Assembly: GCA_003116975.1 (NCBI GenBank) | Contig: BGKB01000079.1 | Coordinates: 186,001-250,000, forward strand | Direction of reading: 5' to 3' | DNA from: Aurantiochytrium sp. KH105 | Lineage: Eukaryota; Sar; Bigyra; Thraustochytrida; Thraustochytriidae | DNA length: 64,000 nucleotides | In this document: piece after piece, positions 11,671 through 23,566 of the stretch | Layout: each line of letters begins with the position of its first letter | Numbering within the stretch: the stretch's first letter is position 1 | Notes under the pieces: generated by a model | What the model saw: the letters and a program-made list of their open reading frames with translations, nothing else | Database searches by the model: none | What the model was told of the DNA's origin: nothing | Translations under genes and position numbers: made by a program

Positions 11671-14600
11671 TCATGGAGAAGAGGACGCATCCAAAATATC
11701 CTTGAGACGGCTCGCCAGCTCTCGCGCTTTGGCGTCCTCCTCATCCTTCGTTGGCACATGCTCCAGAATTTGAATCGCATTTCGCAATATCTTCTCAGCA
11801 TCCGCGTCGCATGCACGATGCTTACGAACACCCACGTTCCAAAGCCATGCTGAAAGATACCTGCGGTCGGCCTTCATCATGTATGCGGTTGGATGGGCAT
11901 CATGAAGCTGGCATGCCTGAAGAGCCCAATTTGCGCCTTCGTCTTCGCTTGCAGCATGTTTCACGAGAAGCACGAGCAGCCTCCCAATCTGCGCGCCGTC
12001 GGGATGGACGCCCGCCAACTCGACTTGTAACGCCTGCTGAAGAATCTGCCGTGCCCCTTCGGCGTCTCCGGCGCCCAGCCCATAGAGTGCAAACTGCATC
12101 ATCTTGCTCGCAGACTGCAAAACAAATTGGGGATCCGATGGCGAAAGCAAGTACTGCGCAATCAACGCCACAGTTGACTGCTTCTCGACACGCTCCTCTG
12201 ACCACTCCAGATCAGCACGAATAGCCTCGCTCAAGCAAATTGATGCCGCAGCATCCTTTACAGTCAATCCTGGCTCGCCTACAATTTCACCAACAGCAGA
12301 GTCGATCATCACATCCGCGAGACTACAGATACTGCGCTGCACAGCAGCCGTCAAGCGCTCCTCGAGCACAACACGTTCCTCATCAGGAGGGTTGCTGACT
12401 TTCAAAAGCGCCTCGCTTGTCCTGGCACACAGAGTGTACATTTGACCCTCGATGCGTACTCGTGCACTTGCGCAAGTGTCGTCACTACTGCCCTCGAGAC
12501 AGCCCTCGTGTAATCGCCTCGCGTGGAGTCGGGGCAAGACAATGTGTGCGAGTCGCCAACTCACAGTTTGGATCCATAGCAAACTTGCCTCAACCTGCTG
12601 CGTGGGGCGATGATGCTTCGTCGTCGTCGTTGCCCATGCGACCTTGTGTGTCGTGCTAAACATGTGCAGGATGGGCCCCAACACGCGACAGGCCTTTGTG
12701 TACGCCGAAGTTTCTGCAGTTGAGCTGCTCGCATCGGCGCTGTCGCTGCGGTCATGCTCTGGAGAAGAGAGCAAGTTCTCGTATTCATCATCAAAAGCCA
12801 ACGCCGAGGGGACCAAGCCAACACGGGCCAACGCAATGCTCAACACCAAATGTGCCCAAACCACATCTCGTTCACATACATCAGAGGACAAAACAGCTGC
12901 GACTTCATCGAGAGCGCCGACACTTGCGGCCACGGATCCACAGTGCGCAAGCTCCGCAGGGCTGCATCGAGCTTCTCGCAAAAGCCTTTGCAGACTTTTC
13001 TGGATGCCGCGTCCCGGCGTCTCCGAAGCGCGCAGCTGCGCCTCGAAAGCAAGGCTTGCCAGACGAGCGCATGCACCCTCCGCGAGTTTTTCGCGGCCGC
13101 GTGCGGCCTTTTCGCAAGATATGAGTGCCTCTTTCCATGCGCCGCGTCTGCCAAAGGCCTCGGCCATGACTAGATTCGCATATGCCGCGGCGGCCTCGTC
13201 GTGCTTGCAAAAGGAGAGCAAAAAGTGTGCCGTTGTCACGGCGCCATCTTCATCTTTGCCCTTGTGCTGCTGCAGTAATCGTTTCCATAGCTCGTGCAAG
13301 AGCACGGCCGATTCCGCAGCTTCCAGGGACGCGCACGCAATGTCTTCCAGCACATGATTTGTCAGCGAGGCCGCCGAGGCTGGAAGTGCTCGCAAAATGC
13401 CAACGCGCATCGATACCTTTTGCGCGCTCGTTGCAACCGCAAAGCGAGACTCGGCGTCCAGGTACGTGCCTTGAAAGGTGCTCTCGTCATAGCCAAAACA
13501 GCCGCAAAAAGCCGCGCATGAGAGCTTGAGGATCGTCCATACTCTTGCTCGTACGTGCGCTGCATCCTCCATTTCCTTTTCTCGCTTCGTACTTGAAAGC
13601 TCGTCGATGGGACCCTCCTCTGCGAGTGCACTGCTTTCGGCACTTGCATCGCAATTTGCTCTTCCTTTGTCTTGCTTGACGTCTCGCGTGGCAAATATTG
13701 ACCTCGAGAATGCCGTCAAAGTATCCAGGAATTCTTGAAAAGCATTGTGTGCAGTGGTTACCGCCGACGTGTACGATGCATTCGTTTCTTCAGACAACGC
13801 ATGTGTCGGTCTCAGGGCCTCCACCTCGGCAAGAGTTAGCTTGATGCGCACTGCTGCCTCCTTGATGGCTTGCACACATACACGCGCACGCAATAGATCT
13901 ACGGCCTCTGTACCAGAACATTCATCCTCATTACCTTGCTCTCGCACTTTGTGCCAGTCCACAACATGCATGCTTGCCGCAAGTTCTTCGGGTGAGAGAT
14001 TTCGAGAGGCTAATTCTGTCCGTAAATCCTGCGCAGTCTCGAGCGTGACGCTTGCAAGACCACGATTGCCGGTCGCAACCTGCATGTCAGCCATCACCAC
14101 CAGATCATCGAGCCTCGCTTCTTCATCAAAAGTCACGGCAGGAAACCATCGCTCCATTGCTTCAAAGAGAGCAAGTCCCGTTTCAAAATGCTCGCCGCGC
14201 TCGTAGACGAGAAGAGCAAGCTTTCGAGCAACGATCCAGGTCTGTTTGCGAAACGAGGCGCGCACGCGCGTTCCAAGCGTCTCCATTGCCCCACACCATT
14301 GCTCTGAAAGAAATTGCAGACGCTGCAGTGCGGGGTCACTCTCGGCGAGCTCCAACTCCGTGAATGTGAAAGCCCCTACAAATACGCTCGCAGCAAAATC
14401 GTGTTCTTCCTGTGTCATTTCCCCACAGCGCCTGGCCTTGGACAGCTCCTCTGGAGATCGCTTTCCCCCAAGCGCCTCGGCGAGGGAAACGATTCCAAAC
14501 CCTCGTCGAAATGCGGCGAGGGAAACACGGTTGCCTTCCACTTGATCAATTTCCCCACATGAACCAAGTTCATGCCCTTTGAGGCCTGTGCGAATGTAGC

Positions 14601-15128
14601 ACAAGAGCGTCGTGCGTCTTCCCATGTGCCCCGCCTCCATGCAGCGCACCGCCATGACGCGCATGTGCAGCACAGGAAGACTTGCGGGTTCCAGGGCCCG
14701 TGCAACATTGTACAGACGAATGCCGTGCGATCGAAGGCTTTCGTGCGTCTCGGCGTGGTCCACCACGCCCAGCCCGTCCAAGAATAGGAGCACCGCCGGA
14801 TCTGCGCAGTTCGCCCCCAAGGCTCTTTGGAAGAGTGCGCACAGCTCATCGGCACCTCTGCCCTTGTGTGTGACATGCGAGTATATTGTGCGTGGCATGC
14901 GAGCATATTTTTGGTCAGTCACTCCATGTGCAAATGCTATGTAGAAGTAACCAATGCCTTCATTGCGAGCAGCCGTCCCATCTTGGCAGTCAACAGCAAG
15001 AATCTCTACAAACTCACCTTTCGGTACTCCAGACAAACCTGGTCCACGGCAGCGGTGACGGAGCTCAAGCGCAAGGATTTCAAAGGAGATGCTGTTGTCT
15101 CCTCGGCCGGTGACAATGTGTCGCTCAT
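11671..15128 (-). CDS. Large helical-repeat (TPR-like) protein, possibly SPO22/ZIP4-like
   Basis: The main exon is open from about 14862 (perhaps a little further upstream) to the TAG-free end at 11671, about 1060 residues. The long frame has no usable ATG at its 5' end. Upstream at 15128 an ATG starts a 37-codon exon, ending at 15018 before a consensus donor GTGAGT. The likeliest acceptor is CACACAAG at 14863, in phase, giving a 155-base intron. The protein is almost entirely alpha-helical, with repeating Leu/Ala helix pairs typical of TPR solenoids. The C-terminal segment contains YLSAWLWNVGVRKH, then an A-E-x-x-L-x-x-A-I-x-I-L helix. This resembles the end of the meiotic SPO22/ZIP4/TEX11 family, which promotes crossovers. 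That family call is a weak inference; the CDS itself is solid. Confidence 0.75.
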
Positions 15129-16066
15129 CCTTAACAAGATCGCTCGAATGCGACTCTTGCGGACAATGACGCAGTCAGATAGATGAGCGATTGCGGTTTT
15201 GAAAATGCGCGCGTCATGTCTCCAATTTCAAAATGCACAAGGTCACGCTAAACAGTAGACCTCAAGGTCTCTCTCTTGCTCACGCGTTGGGCATTGTACC
15301 ACCAGACGCCAGTACGGGATCGAGTCAGAAGCCTTCCTCAGCTGGATGGATCTCGCTCAAAGTGATACCGTGGCGGGTTCAAGGAGACACGATGCTCGTA
15401 TCTCTCAAACAGAGAGCCTCTGCGCTCGCGAGCTTGCAAAGACATGCTGGCCTTGCTTGACATACCTCGTCAACCTTTTGACGCACGGCAGACCAGACAG
15501 ACCGTTCCACGAAGGTGCCTGTTGATGTTCAATGTTCGCTGATCGACTGAATCCGCTTGTCATGAAGGAAACATGAAGCGATCGAGGACCTTTCTTTCCT
15601 ACCGAGTCTCGCTCCCTCGTCACGCGCAGGTATTGTTGCGAATCGAGACCGACGGGCATTCCAGCAAGCGTGATGCGCCGAGCCCATGCCGTCGCGACCA
15701 CATGTCGCCGTCGCGACCTTACGACAAGCCGAGTTCGAAGCCAAGCGTCTCTCAAACTCAGAGACACCATGGTGACCCATCACCCAACACGCGCCGCCTC
15801 CGAACTACTTCTAGGCCTACTGCACAACTCGTATCCTTTCAGGATCAACGGACGACCCACGGGCGAGCATCCTGGGCCAGCAGACAGCAGCAGCAAACCC
15901 CAAACCCTCGCGCTGCCCTCAACAAACGAACTTGTGGGTGAGTCTTGGAGTCTCGGTTGCGCGAGTTCCACGAGGCGCACGGTCCGGGCGGCAGCGTCTT
16001 TTCCTGGCAAAAGGAGATCAGCTTGCAGTGAACCAGACAGTCAAAGTTGAACGAGACTTCTTTGGC
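15129..16066. promoter_or_regulatory. Divergent intergenic region between TPR protein and ABC transporter
   Basis: About 940 bases lie between divergent starts. No supported gene is present. A donor-like GTGAGT at 15938 and several AG sites before 16067 would allow an intron in the 5' leader of the transporter mRNA. Confidence 0.45.
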
Positions 16067-19000
16067 ATGAGCTCGGGAAAAGCGGGCTTCGGCGCCGAGG
16101 CTGGAGCAAAGGATCTCGAGAGCGGACGCGGCCGTGACCTCCTCGCCGGCGATGACGAGAGCCCCGAGGAGCTCGAGGATAGAGGACAGAAAGTTAGTGC
16201 CGAACGGACCGACAAGGTGATTCTGTTCAACGGGGTTGAAGTCAACGATGCCGAGGGCCCCGACGTGGAGAAAATCGGCCTCTTTGGGCGCGTCTTCCTG
16301 ACATGGATCTCCGGGCTTATCCGCAAGGGGTACAAGCGTGAAGGAATCCAGACAAAAGATCTTTGGAAACTCCGGAAACGCGATGACCCGGAAATGCTCT
16401 CTGTGCGCCTCATGGCCATCCTCGAAGAGTACCGGACTGAAGACGGCAGCGACTTTCGCCCCTACGCACTTTGGAAGACCGCCTTTCGTCTGTTCTTTCC
16501 CGAACTCTTCGTTGCCGGCTGCTTTGAGATAATCTACTGCATTCTTCGCTTTGCAGGCCCCGTGCTCTTGCGCCAGCTCGTGCTCGAACTCGAAGATGAA
16601 GATGCCGATCCTACGCGTGGCTACTGCTTCGCACTCGGCCTTGCGCTTGCGCAGGGGGCATCCACCATGTTTCAGATGCACTCGCGCTTTCTCACCGTCC
16701 AAGTAGGATTGCGGCTCAAAAATGCACTGAGTCTCGCCACCTTTAAGCACGTCATCCAGCTCGATCAAGAAGGTCGACAGGCCTTGTCTGACGGCCAGGT
16801 CGTCAACCTCGTCAGCACTGACGCTCCAGTCGCCGTAGAGTTCCTGCGTCTCTGGAATCGCTTCTGGACCGCGCCTCTTCTGCTCGTGGGCGGTATCATC
16901 TACATTTACTTTTACGTGGGACCCGCGGTCTTTTGTGGTCTTGGTGTCATGGTATTTTTCGTCCCACTTTCCATCAAGTTTGGCAAGGTCCAAACCCGTC
17001 TCCAGGGTAAAAAAATGATGATGACCGACTCTCGCGTGAAAACCGTCAACGAAATGCTCCAGGGCATCAAGGTGCTCAAACTTTATGCGTGGGAGAAACC
17101 TTTGCTTGATTTGCTCAGCGCCGTACGCAAAACCGAGATGAAAGCCATTCGCACACTCACCTATTACCGTGGCATCACCATGCCCATGGCCATTGCCATG
17201 CCTAATATTGCAAGCGTCGTCACCTTTGGCGTTTACATTGGCATTGGCAACAACGTCACGCCAGCCAATACCTTTGCTGTTGTGTCTGCCTTCAACATCA
17301 TTAGGGCTCCCTTTATCACCCTTCCACTCGCCATTACCTTGTTCACCCGAGCGCTCGTCTCGGCGCGCCGCTTCACCAATTTCTTCGCGCTCAAGTCGCG
17401 GCCCTCCGTCCCCAAGCTCGGCGATGCTCCTTCGGTACACGCAGGACCGCAGCCCTCCTTTCGCGATTTGCAGCCGACAACCTCGGGATCGACTATTGCA
17501 CCAGCCTCATCGAGTGGGTCCCAACTTGCCATCACGGTCCGTGACGCCAGCTTTACGTGGAGCATCAATGACGGAAGCAAACCGATGGAACGAGGAATTC
17601 GGCGCGGGGCGCCTGGGAAAAAGGCGACCACAACGCCCGACGCTCAAGAGACGGACGGCGGGAGCCCCTTTCGTCTCGAGCACATTGACCTGGAGATTCC
17701 TCGCGGCGAGCTTGTCGCGGTTGTGGGACGCATTGGAGATGGCAAGTCGTCTCTGCTATCGGCTTTACTTGGCGAGATGCGTCCCGTGGAGGGCACGGTG
17801 CAGGTGCACGGTAAATCTGCACTTTGCACGCAGGAACCTTTCATTATGAACCGCACCGTTCGGGAGAACATCCTTTTCGAGACGCCCTTTGACGCTGCGC
17901 GCTACAACGCCACCTTGGAGGCGTGTGCTCTCGTCTCGGACTTGGCCACGCTCCCGGCTTCCGACCTCACCGAAATTGGCGAGCGGGGCGTCAATCTCTC
18001 CGGAGGCCAAAAGGCGCGCATTAGTTTGGCGCGCGCCGTGTACGCCCAGCCCGAGGTCATATTCCTCGATGATGTTCTCTCTGCCGTCGACGCGCATGTG
18101 GGCAAGCACATTTTCGATCACTGCATCAGCAATGAGCCCGGGGCTGCGCTGTCTGGTACAACGCGGCTCTTCGTCACCAACTACCTTCCACTTCTCGAGC
18201 GTGTCGACCGTATCATCTTCATGGTCGATGGGCGCATTGCAGACCAAGGAACCTACACTGATCTTTTGGAGCGTGGGTCCTCGCTCTTTGACGCGTTGCC
18301 GACGTCAGAGTCCGACTCAAACGCAACAAAGGACAGTGACAGCGACATCGCGGAGAGAGAAGTGCAAGGTCTCACTGTCGAAGATGCCTTTGAAGAAGCT
18401 GCACGCAAGGCCTCGTCGCTGCACTCTACGGCCCGTTCTCCCGAGGACCAATCTGGCGCTCAAGCGCTTGGCAAGGCTGCCATCGCTGAAAATAATCGCA
18501 CAGACATGGAAACAACCAAAGGTGGCGCGCTCGTCGGCGAGGAGGCGCGCGTCAAGGGCGCAATGAAGTGGAGCACCATTCAATCGTACTGGCTTGCTGG
18601 CACTTTTGGCTCGCGCATCCTCGCACTTTGCATCCTGCTCATCTTTCTCATTACGGAGGGCGTCTTTCTCAGCATCGATTCCTGGCTTGCGCGTTACTCC
18701 GAAGTCGATGTGGAGAACCCGTCTGTGTCGCAGCACACCTTTCTCACCGTGTATTTTGTGCTCACGCTCGCCTTTTTCTGCATCCTCGTGTTCCGTTCAC
18801 TTGTCTTTGCCGGATTCTCGGTCAGGGCAGCAGACAAGCTGTACACAATGCTACAGGAGAACGTCTTTTACTTGCCAATGACCTTTTTCTGGCAGACGCC
18901 CATGGGACGCATCCTGAACCGCCTTTCCAAGGACACGAACGATATTGACGTCATGCTTGCGCAGCAAATGCAATGGTTCCTCATTGTGACCGTCCGGCTT

Positions 19001-20311
19001 TTGGGCACCATGGTCCTCGTTTGCATTTCGGTGCCCATTTTTGCCGTTGCTCTCGTCCCCTTTTCCATCATCTACTTGGGGATCCGCGAGCTTTACCGCC
19101 GGACAGCCGTCAATGTGCAACGGATTGAGTCAATTTTGCGCAGTCCCGTCTTCTCGCATCTTGGAGAAACGTTGCAAGGCGTGCCGACACTGCGCGCCTT
19201 TGGACGCACCGACACGTGGTTGCGCGTGGCGGCAACCCTGGTTGGTTTGAATCATCGCGCCTTTTTTGCCGTGGAGGCCACCCAGATCTGGCTTTCGATG
19301 CGTCTCGAGTTGCTCGGTGCCCTCATTGTTTTTGTTGCGGCTGTCGCCATGGTTGCAACCGATGTGGACCCTGGCCTGGCCGGTCTTGCGCTTTCGTATT
19401 CGCTCAATATTGTCGTCAGTCTACAAATGTCCGTCATGACGTCCTCGCAGGTTGAGGCCAAAATGAATGCCGTGGAGCGTGTCACCGAATACGCTTCATT
19501 GCCTAACGAAAGAGCACTCGACGAGCAAGGTGCTCCACCACCAAAGGATTGGCCCTCGACCGGTGCTATTCGTTTCGATGATGTTACGCTTAGGTACCGC
19601 GACAATCTCGAGCCTGCGCTCCGCAACATGACTCTCGACGTCCCTGCAGGTACACGAGTCGCCATTGTGGGTGCTACGGGCTCTGGCAAGTCGACCTCTC
19701 TGGTAGCTCTTTTCCGCCTCGTGAATTCTCTCGCTGGAGGTCGTATTTACATTGACGGTGTGGACATTGCAAGCATTCCAGTTCATACGTTGCGCAGCGT
19801 CATCACTTGCATTCCGCAAGATCCAGTGCTGTTCACGAGCTCGCTTCGCAAGAATCTCGATCCCTTTGATCTCTACGATGACGAGCAGGTTTGGGATGCA
19901 ATCGACCGCTCGCACCTGCGCAAAACTGTGGACGCGCTTCCTAGCGGTCTGTTCAGTCCAATTTCGCAAGGCGGCGAGAACCTTTCGGTTGGAGAGCGCC
20001 AGCTTATTTGCATCGCGCGTGCGATTTTGCGAAAGTCCAAGATCGTTTTGCTTGATGAGGCATCCGCATCGCTCGACCATCAGACGGACGCGCTCATTCA
20101 AGAAAGTATCCGCTCCAGCTTTCCAGACTGCACCATGCTCGTGATCGCGCATCGTCTCGACACTGTGGTCGACATGGACCGTTGTCTCGTGATGCACGAG
20201 GGTAGAGTTGCCGAGTATGGCACTTTTGCTGAACTCCTCGCCAACGATCAGAGTCGCCTCACCATGCTCTTTGATGCCGCTGGTATGGACCGCGACAACT
20301 ATCGCGCTTAA
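16067..20311 (+). CDS. ABCC-family (MRP-type) ABC transporter, full-length
   Basis: The 1414-residue full transporter starts at the ATG at 16067; the frame continues upstream only with non-ATG codons. The layout is TMD1-NBD1-TMD2-NBD2 with no extra N-terminal TMD0, as in short MRPs such as ABCC4/5. NBD1 at about 555 has Walker A GRIGDGKSS, signature LSGGQ at about 643, and Walker B VIFLDDVLSAVD, where Asp replaces the catalytic Glu. Its switch position reads VTN instead of VTH. NBD2 has GATGSGKST at about 1202, the signature LSVGERQ, LLDEASASLD with catalytic Glu, and IAHRLDT. This asymmetric pair (degenerate first site, consensus second site) is characteristic of ABCC exporters of organic anions and glutathione conjugates. 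The substrate here is unknown. The location is likely vacuolar or plasma membrane. Confidence 0.95.
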   Translation: MSSGKAGFGAEAGAKDLESGRGRDLLAGDDESPEELEDRGQKVSAERTDKVILFNGVEVNDAEGPDVEKIGLFGRVFLTWISGLIRKGYKREGIQTKDLWKLRKRDDPEMLSVRLMAILEEYRTEDGSDFRPYALWKTAFRLFFPELFVAGCFEIIYCILRFAGPVLLRQLVLELEDEDADPTRGYCFALGLALAQGASTMFQMHSRFLTVQVGLRLKNALSLATFKHVIQLDQEGRQALSDGQVVNLVSTDAPVAVEFLRLWNRFWTAPLLLVGGIIYIYFYVGPAVFCGLGVMVFFVPLSIKFGKVQTRLQGKKMMMTDSRVKTVNEMLQGIKVLKLYAWEKPLLDLLSAVRKTEMKAIRTLTYYRGITMPMAIAMPNIASVVTFGVYIGIGNNVTPANTFAVVSAFNIIRAPFITLPLAITLFTRALVSARRFTNFFALKSRPSVPKLGDAPSVHAGPQPSFRDLQPTTSGSTIAPASSSGSQLAITVRDASFTWSINDGSKPMERGIRRGAPGKKATTTPDAQETDGGSPFRLEHIDLEIPRGELVAVVGRIGDGKSSLLSALLGEMRPVEGTVQVHGKSALCTQEPFIMNRTVRENILFETPFDAARYNATLEACALVSDLATLPASDLTEIGERGVNLSGGQKARISLARAVYAQPEVIFLDDVLSAVDAHVGKHIFDHCISNEPGAALSGTTRLFVTNYLPLLERVDRIIFMVDGRIADQGTYTDLLERGSSLFDALPTSESDSNATKDSDSDIAEREVQGLTVEDAFEEAARKASSLHSTARSPEDQSGAQALGKAAIAENNRTDMETTKGGALVGEEARVKGAMKWSTIQSYWLAGTFGSRILALCILLIFLITEGVFLSIDSWLARYSEVDVENPSVSQHTFLTVYFVLTLAFFCILVFRSLVFAGFSVRAADKLYTMLQENVFYLPMTFFWQTPMGRILNRLSKDTNDIDVMLAQQMQWFLIVTVRLLGTMVLVCISVPIFAVALVPFSIIYLGIRELYRRTAVNVQRIESILRSPVFSHLGETLQGVPTLRAFGRTDTWLRVAATLVGLNHRAFFAVEATQIWLSMRLELLGALIVFVAAVAMVATDVDPGLAGLALSYSLNIVVSLQMSVMTSSQVEAKMNAVERVTEYASLPNERALDEQGAPPPKDWPSTGAIRFDDVTLRYRDNLEPALRNMTLDVPAGTRVAIVGATGSGKSTSLVALFRLVNSLAGGRIYIDGVDIASIPVHTLRSVITCIPQDPVLFTSSLRKNLDPFDLYDDEQVWDAIDRSHLRKTVDALPSGLFSPISQGGENLSVGERQLICIARAILRKSKIVLLDEASASLDHQTDALIQESIRSSFPDCTMLVIAHRLDTVVDMDRCLVMHEGRVAEYGTFAELLANDQSRLTMLFDAAGMDRDNYRA

Positions 20312-20910
20312 TTTTTGAGGAAACGAGGCTGAATCTTTCCTTGCGCACGTCCTCCGGCCCGCCCATGGGCTTTTGTCGCAGTGCAGACGCGACGTAAGTT
20401 GTATTTTTGTAAATACTAATTACATCTTGTATGAACGATGATGATCGCAAAAGGTCCCCAGTCGGGGAGAGTCGCAGTCGCGAGATTTTCTCCACACAAA
20501 CACACACGGAAAACAAACACAAACAGTCAGTCAGTCAATAAATCTCCGCCGCCGCAATTTCCCTCGACGAGAGCTTCCTGCCTTGCATCCAGCTCTTTGC
20601 TTTAGACTTCTCGCCTTTGCTCTTTTAGCCTTTGCCTCGGATCAGTCTGCACTGCATTGCACTGCACTGCACTGCATTGCACTGCACTGCACTGCACTGC
20701 ACTGCACTGCACTGCACTGCACTGCACTGCACTGCGCCGCACCGCACCGCCGACTGAGGTCACCGGTCACATCGAAACGCGAGGACCGCTCGCCCCTCGC
20801 CTTCAAGTTGGTCCTCCAGACGCCTACGAGTAGACTATTGCAAACTCGTAGCACGCGAGGGCGGGCCCTCGTGGCAAAAAACAAACCGAGGCCCTTGCAT
20901 AGCTCGAATA
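20312..20910. promoter_or_regulatory. Intergenic region with pentanucleotide repeat
   Basis: About 600 bases lie between the ABC transporter stop and the LSD1-like start. An AATAAA lies at 20538. The main feature is the CACTG/ACTGC repeat at 20646-20735. No gene is seen. Confidence 0.5.
20646..20735. repeat. ACTGC pentanucleotide tandem repeat, about 18 units
   Basis: About 18 units of ACTGC include two ATTGC variants, followed by GCCGC and ACCGC variants. The repeat ends about 175 bases before the ATG of the LSD1-like gene. Confidence 0.95.
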
Positions 20911-23566
20911 ATGTCCGCGTCCGGAGAGACGCCGCGGCGCAGCAGCAAGCGGCGCCGCAACGTCATCACGGCAGGCCAAGCTGTAGAAGGTAAGTGTCTC
21001 GCTCGCGCGCACGGGTGCTCCAGCGAGGGCGCCAAAGCCTCAGCGCAAGAGCGGCGGAGGAAGGCGAGGCGGAAGCGGGATGAAGGAACGAAGGCGGGCA
21101 ACGCGGACGCGCCGCGGGGAGAGAAAGAGCTTGCCGCCGACTGACGAACGAGCGTTGCGATTGCCCTCTTCTTCGTGGTGGACATGACGATGTGCTGCGG
21201 ATGCTGTCGATGCTACGGGTCTGGCTGGCTCTTGCTCGCTTTCTCTGTGAGCAGCCGTGACTGTAGAGCGCGTTTTTGACAGCGAGACCGGGAGTGCGGT
21301 CCTCTATGTTTCCGGCGCCGTGGGGCAGCGGCCTTTCAAAGGTATCTTGGTCGAGCCCTCGAAGACCACGGAGGGAGATGGGACCACAGTTGAGCAGCTC
21401 GTGTCGCATCACCTGCTGCACACCGAAGTGCCAGGTCACGAAGTATACCCAACGAAAAAGACGCTGGTGACCACAGACTATTTCCCGCATCCTCGTGGTG
21501 GACCGCAGCCACCACCTAGGCTTGCTCCCACTGTGCGAGCGAAACCAAGGTATCAAGACACTCAGATTGCTCCATCAGCAGCAACAGCAGCAACGGTACG
21601 ATCTCTTGCAGCTCGCACAGAATCAGGTCCGCGTGTCATCGTCGTTGGCGCCGGGCTTTCGGGTCTCTCCTGCGCGCTGCATCTTGTCAAGACTCTCGGC
21701 GCTAGCGTCACAGTCTTGGAGGCTCGTGAGCGCGTAGGTGGACGATGCTGGTCGCATACGATGAAGTTGTCGCATGGGAGTGAAGCTCTGGATGGAGGAG
21801 CTGAAAACGGCCTCGCGGACCCTCTTCGTGCGGCTGTTGATCTCGGGGCGGGGTGGATCCATGGCATCCGAGGCAATCCACTGTCGCGACTTTGCACCTC
21901 GTATCGACTGGAAATGGCATTTACGGGATCTGGACAGGTCATACCAATGTACGACGCCTGCACGGGGCACATGGCGCCGCCTCAGGTGGACGAAAAGGTC
22001 GAACGGGTCTTTAACGAAGGCCTCACGGCAGCATCAGCAGTGGGAGAGGTCGACCTGCTCGCCGAAGAGATGGTTGCTCGCCATGCGCCTCGCCTCGTGG
22101 CCTCGGCCCAAGCCAAGAGCGGGGCGCAGCTTACGGCGAGGCCAGTCAAGCAACGCTTCCCAGGTGCTGGAATGTTTTTGCCACTCATGGAGGTCTACCT
22201 TGGCCAAGTGGCCTCGTGGACAAAAGTCACCCAGGAGGACGTCCAGGAAGTGGCGGTCGTACTCGAGTCGATGCTGTTTGCAGCCGAATGCATCGGAACC
22301 GAGTCTTTGATGCAGCAGACGGCCCTGGGTGATTACCTTTCTGTGCACTTTGACATGTGCATTCCGTACGCAACGCCTTTGGAGCGACGTCTTTTTTGGT
22401 GGCATCGATCGAATCTCGAGTATGCCAATGCTACAGATCTCGGTGCCCTCTCTGCGGCGTACTGGAATTTTGATGACGAACATAGCTTTTCGGGTGCGCA
22501 TGCTCTACTGCGTCAAGGCTATGGCGCCCTGGCCGCGGAGCTTGCCAGGGATGCTGAAAAGCGGGGCGTGGAGATTAAACTTGCTCACGAGGTCTCGCTT
22601 ATTGACAGTGCGCGCGGGTTCGTCTCGGGACAAAGGAGGCAGGGAAGCGGCACCAAGCCCGTCGCCTTTAAAGAAACAGCAGACTTCATTGTGGTGACGC
22701 TACCGCTCGGCGTGCTCAAGGACGCGAGGGTGCGTTTTACGCCAGCGCTTCCTGCCGCCAAGACCCGTGCGATTGAACAACTCGGTTTTGGAAATTTGAA
22801 CAAGGTGGCGCTTGCCTTCCCGTATTGTTTCTGGGATCAACACTTCCCGGTCCTTGCCAATGTCTCGGCGTCGCCCGGCGAGTTCTTTTTGGCTGTAAAC
22901 ATGAAGCCTGTAGTCCAGGCCAACGTCCTCGTCTTGCTTGCGTCCGGCGCCTTTTGCAACGCGCTCGAGTCCATGTCGGACGCCGAAGCAGTCCAGCGCG
23001 CGATGGCCTCGCTGCAGCGAATGTATCCGCGCGTGGCAGTTCCTCCTCCGACAGACTTTATCGTGACGCGATGGCGGAGTGATCCTTTGGCACGCGGGAG
23101 CTACTCGTTCATTAAGCGAGGCGCGACGCCGGACCGAATCGCGGATCTTGCCGCTCCCTTGCCTGGAGGCAAGGTCTTCTTTGCTGGCGAGGCCACGAGC
23201 TCCAAACACATTGCCACCGCACATGGGGCGTATTTGAGCGGACTTCGTGCTGGGAGAGACATTACTGAAGCGTTTACGGGGAAGCCATCCTCGTCCTCTT
23301 CAGTTCCCGCGACACCTGAATCGCCCACGTCGGCGCCTGTGCGTGCAAAGAAGAAGCGTCTCACAGGCCCTGCCAAAACCAAGGCAAACGGGCCCAAACC
23401 TTCGTCGCCTGCGAAAAGGAGGACGATTCCTGCTCGAGCGGTCCCAGAGAAGCCGAAGCCCCAGCCCCAGCTCTCAAGAGCGGCTCGCGCGGCCGCACGA
23501 GCCAAGAAGAACGCAGAGGCCGAAGCTGCTGCGAAGAGAGCAAAGGCTGAGGCAGAAGGCCCTTGA
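20911..23566 (+). CDS. LSD1-like FAD-dependent amine oxidase (histone lysine demethylase / polyamine oxidase family)
   Basis: Two exons, 20911-20989 and 21255-23566, are joined across a 265-base intron (GTAAGT ... GAGCAG, phase 1) and encode 796 residues. Exon 1 carries a basic RRSSKRRR stretch, a plausible nuclear signal. The FAD-binding motif VIVVGAGLSGLSC lies at about 155-166, followed by RVGGRC and GAGWIHG. The segment GFGNLNKVALAF contains the lysine corresponding to LSD1 K661, and it is followed by RWRSDPLARGSYS. The end of the oxidase domain reads FFAGEATSSKHIATAHGAYLSG. These match LSD1/KDM1 more closely than cytosolic polyamine oxidases. No SWIRM domain and no long Tower insertion are visible. 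A Lys/Ala/Pro-rich tail of about 110 residues follows and could bind DNA. The substrate (histone or polyamine) cannot be decided from sequence. Confidence 0.9.
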
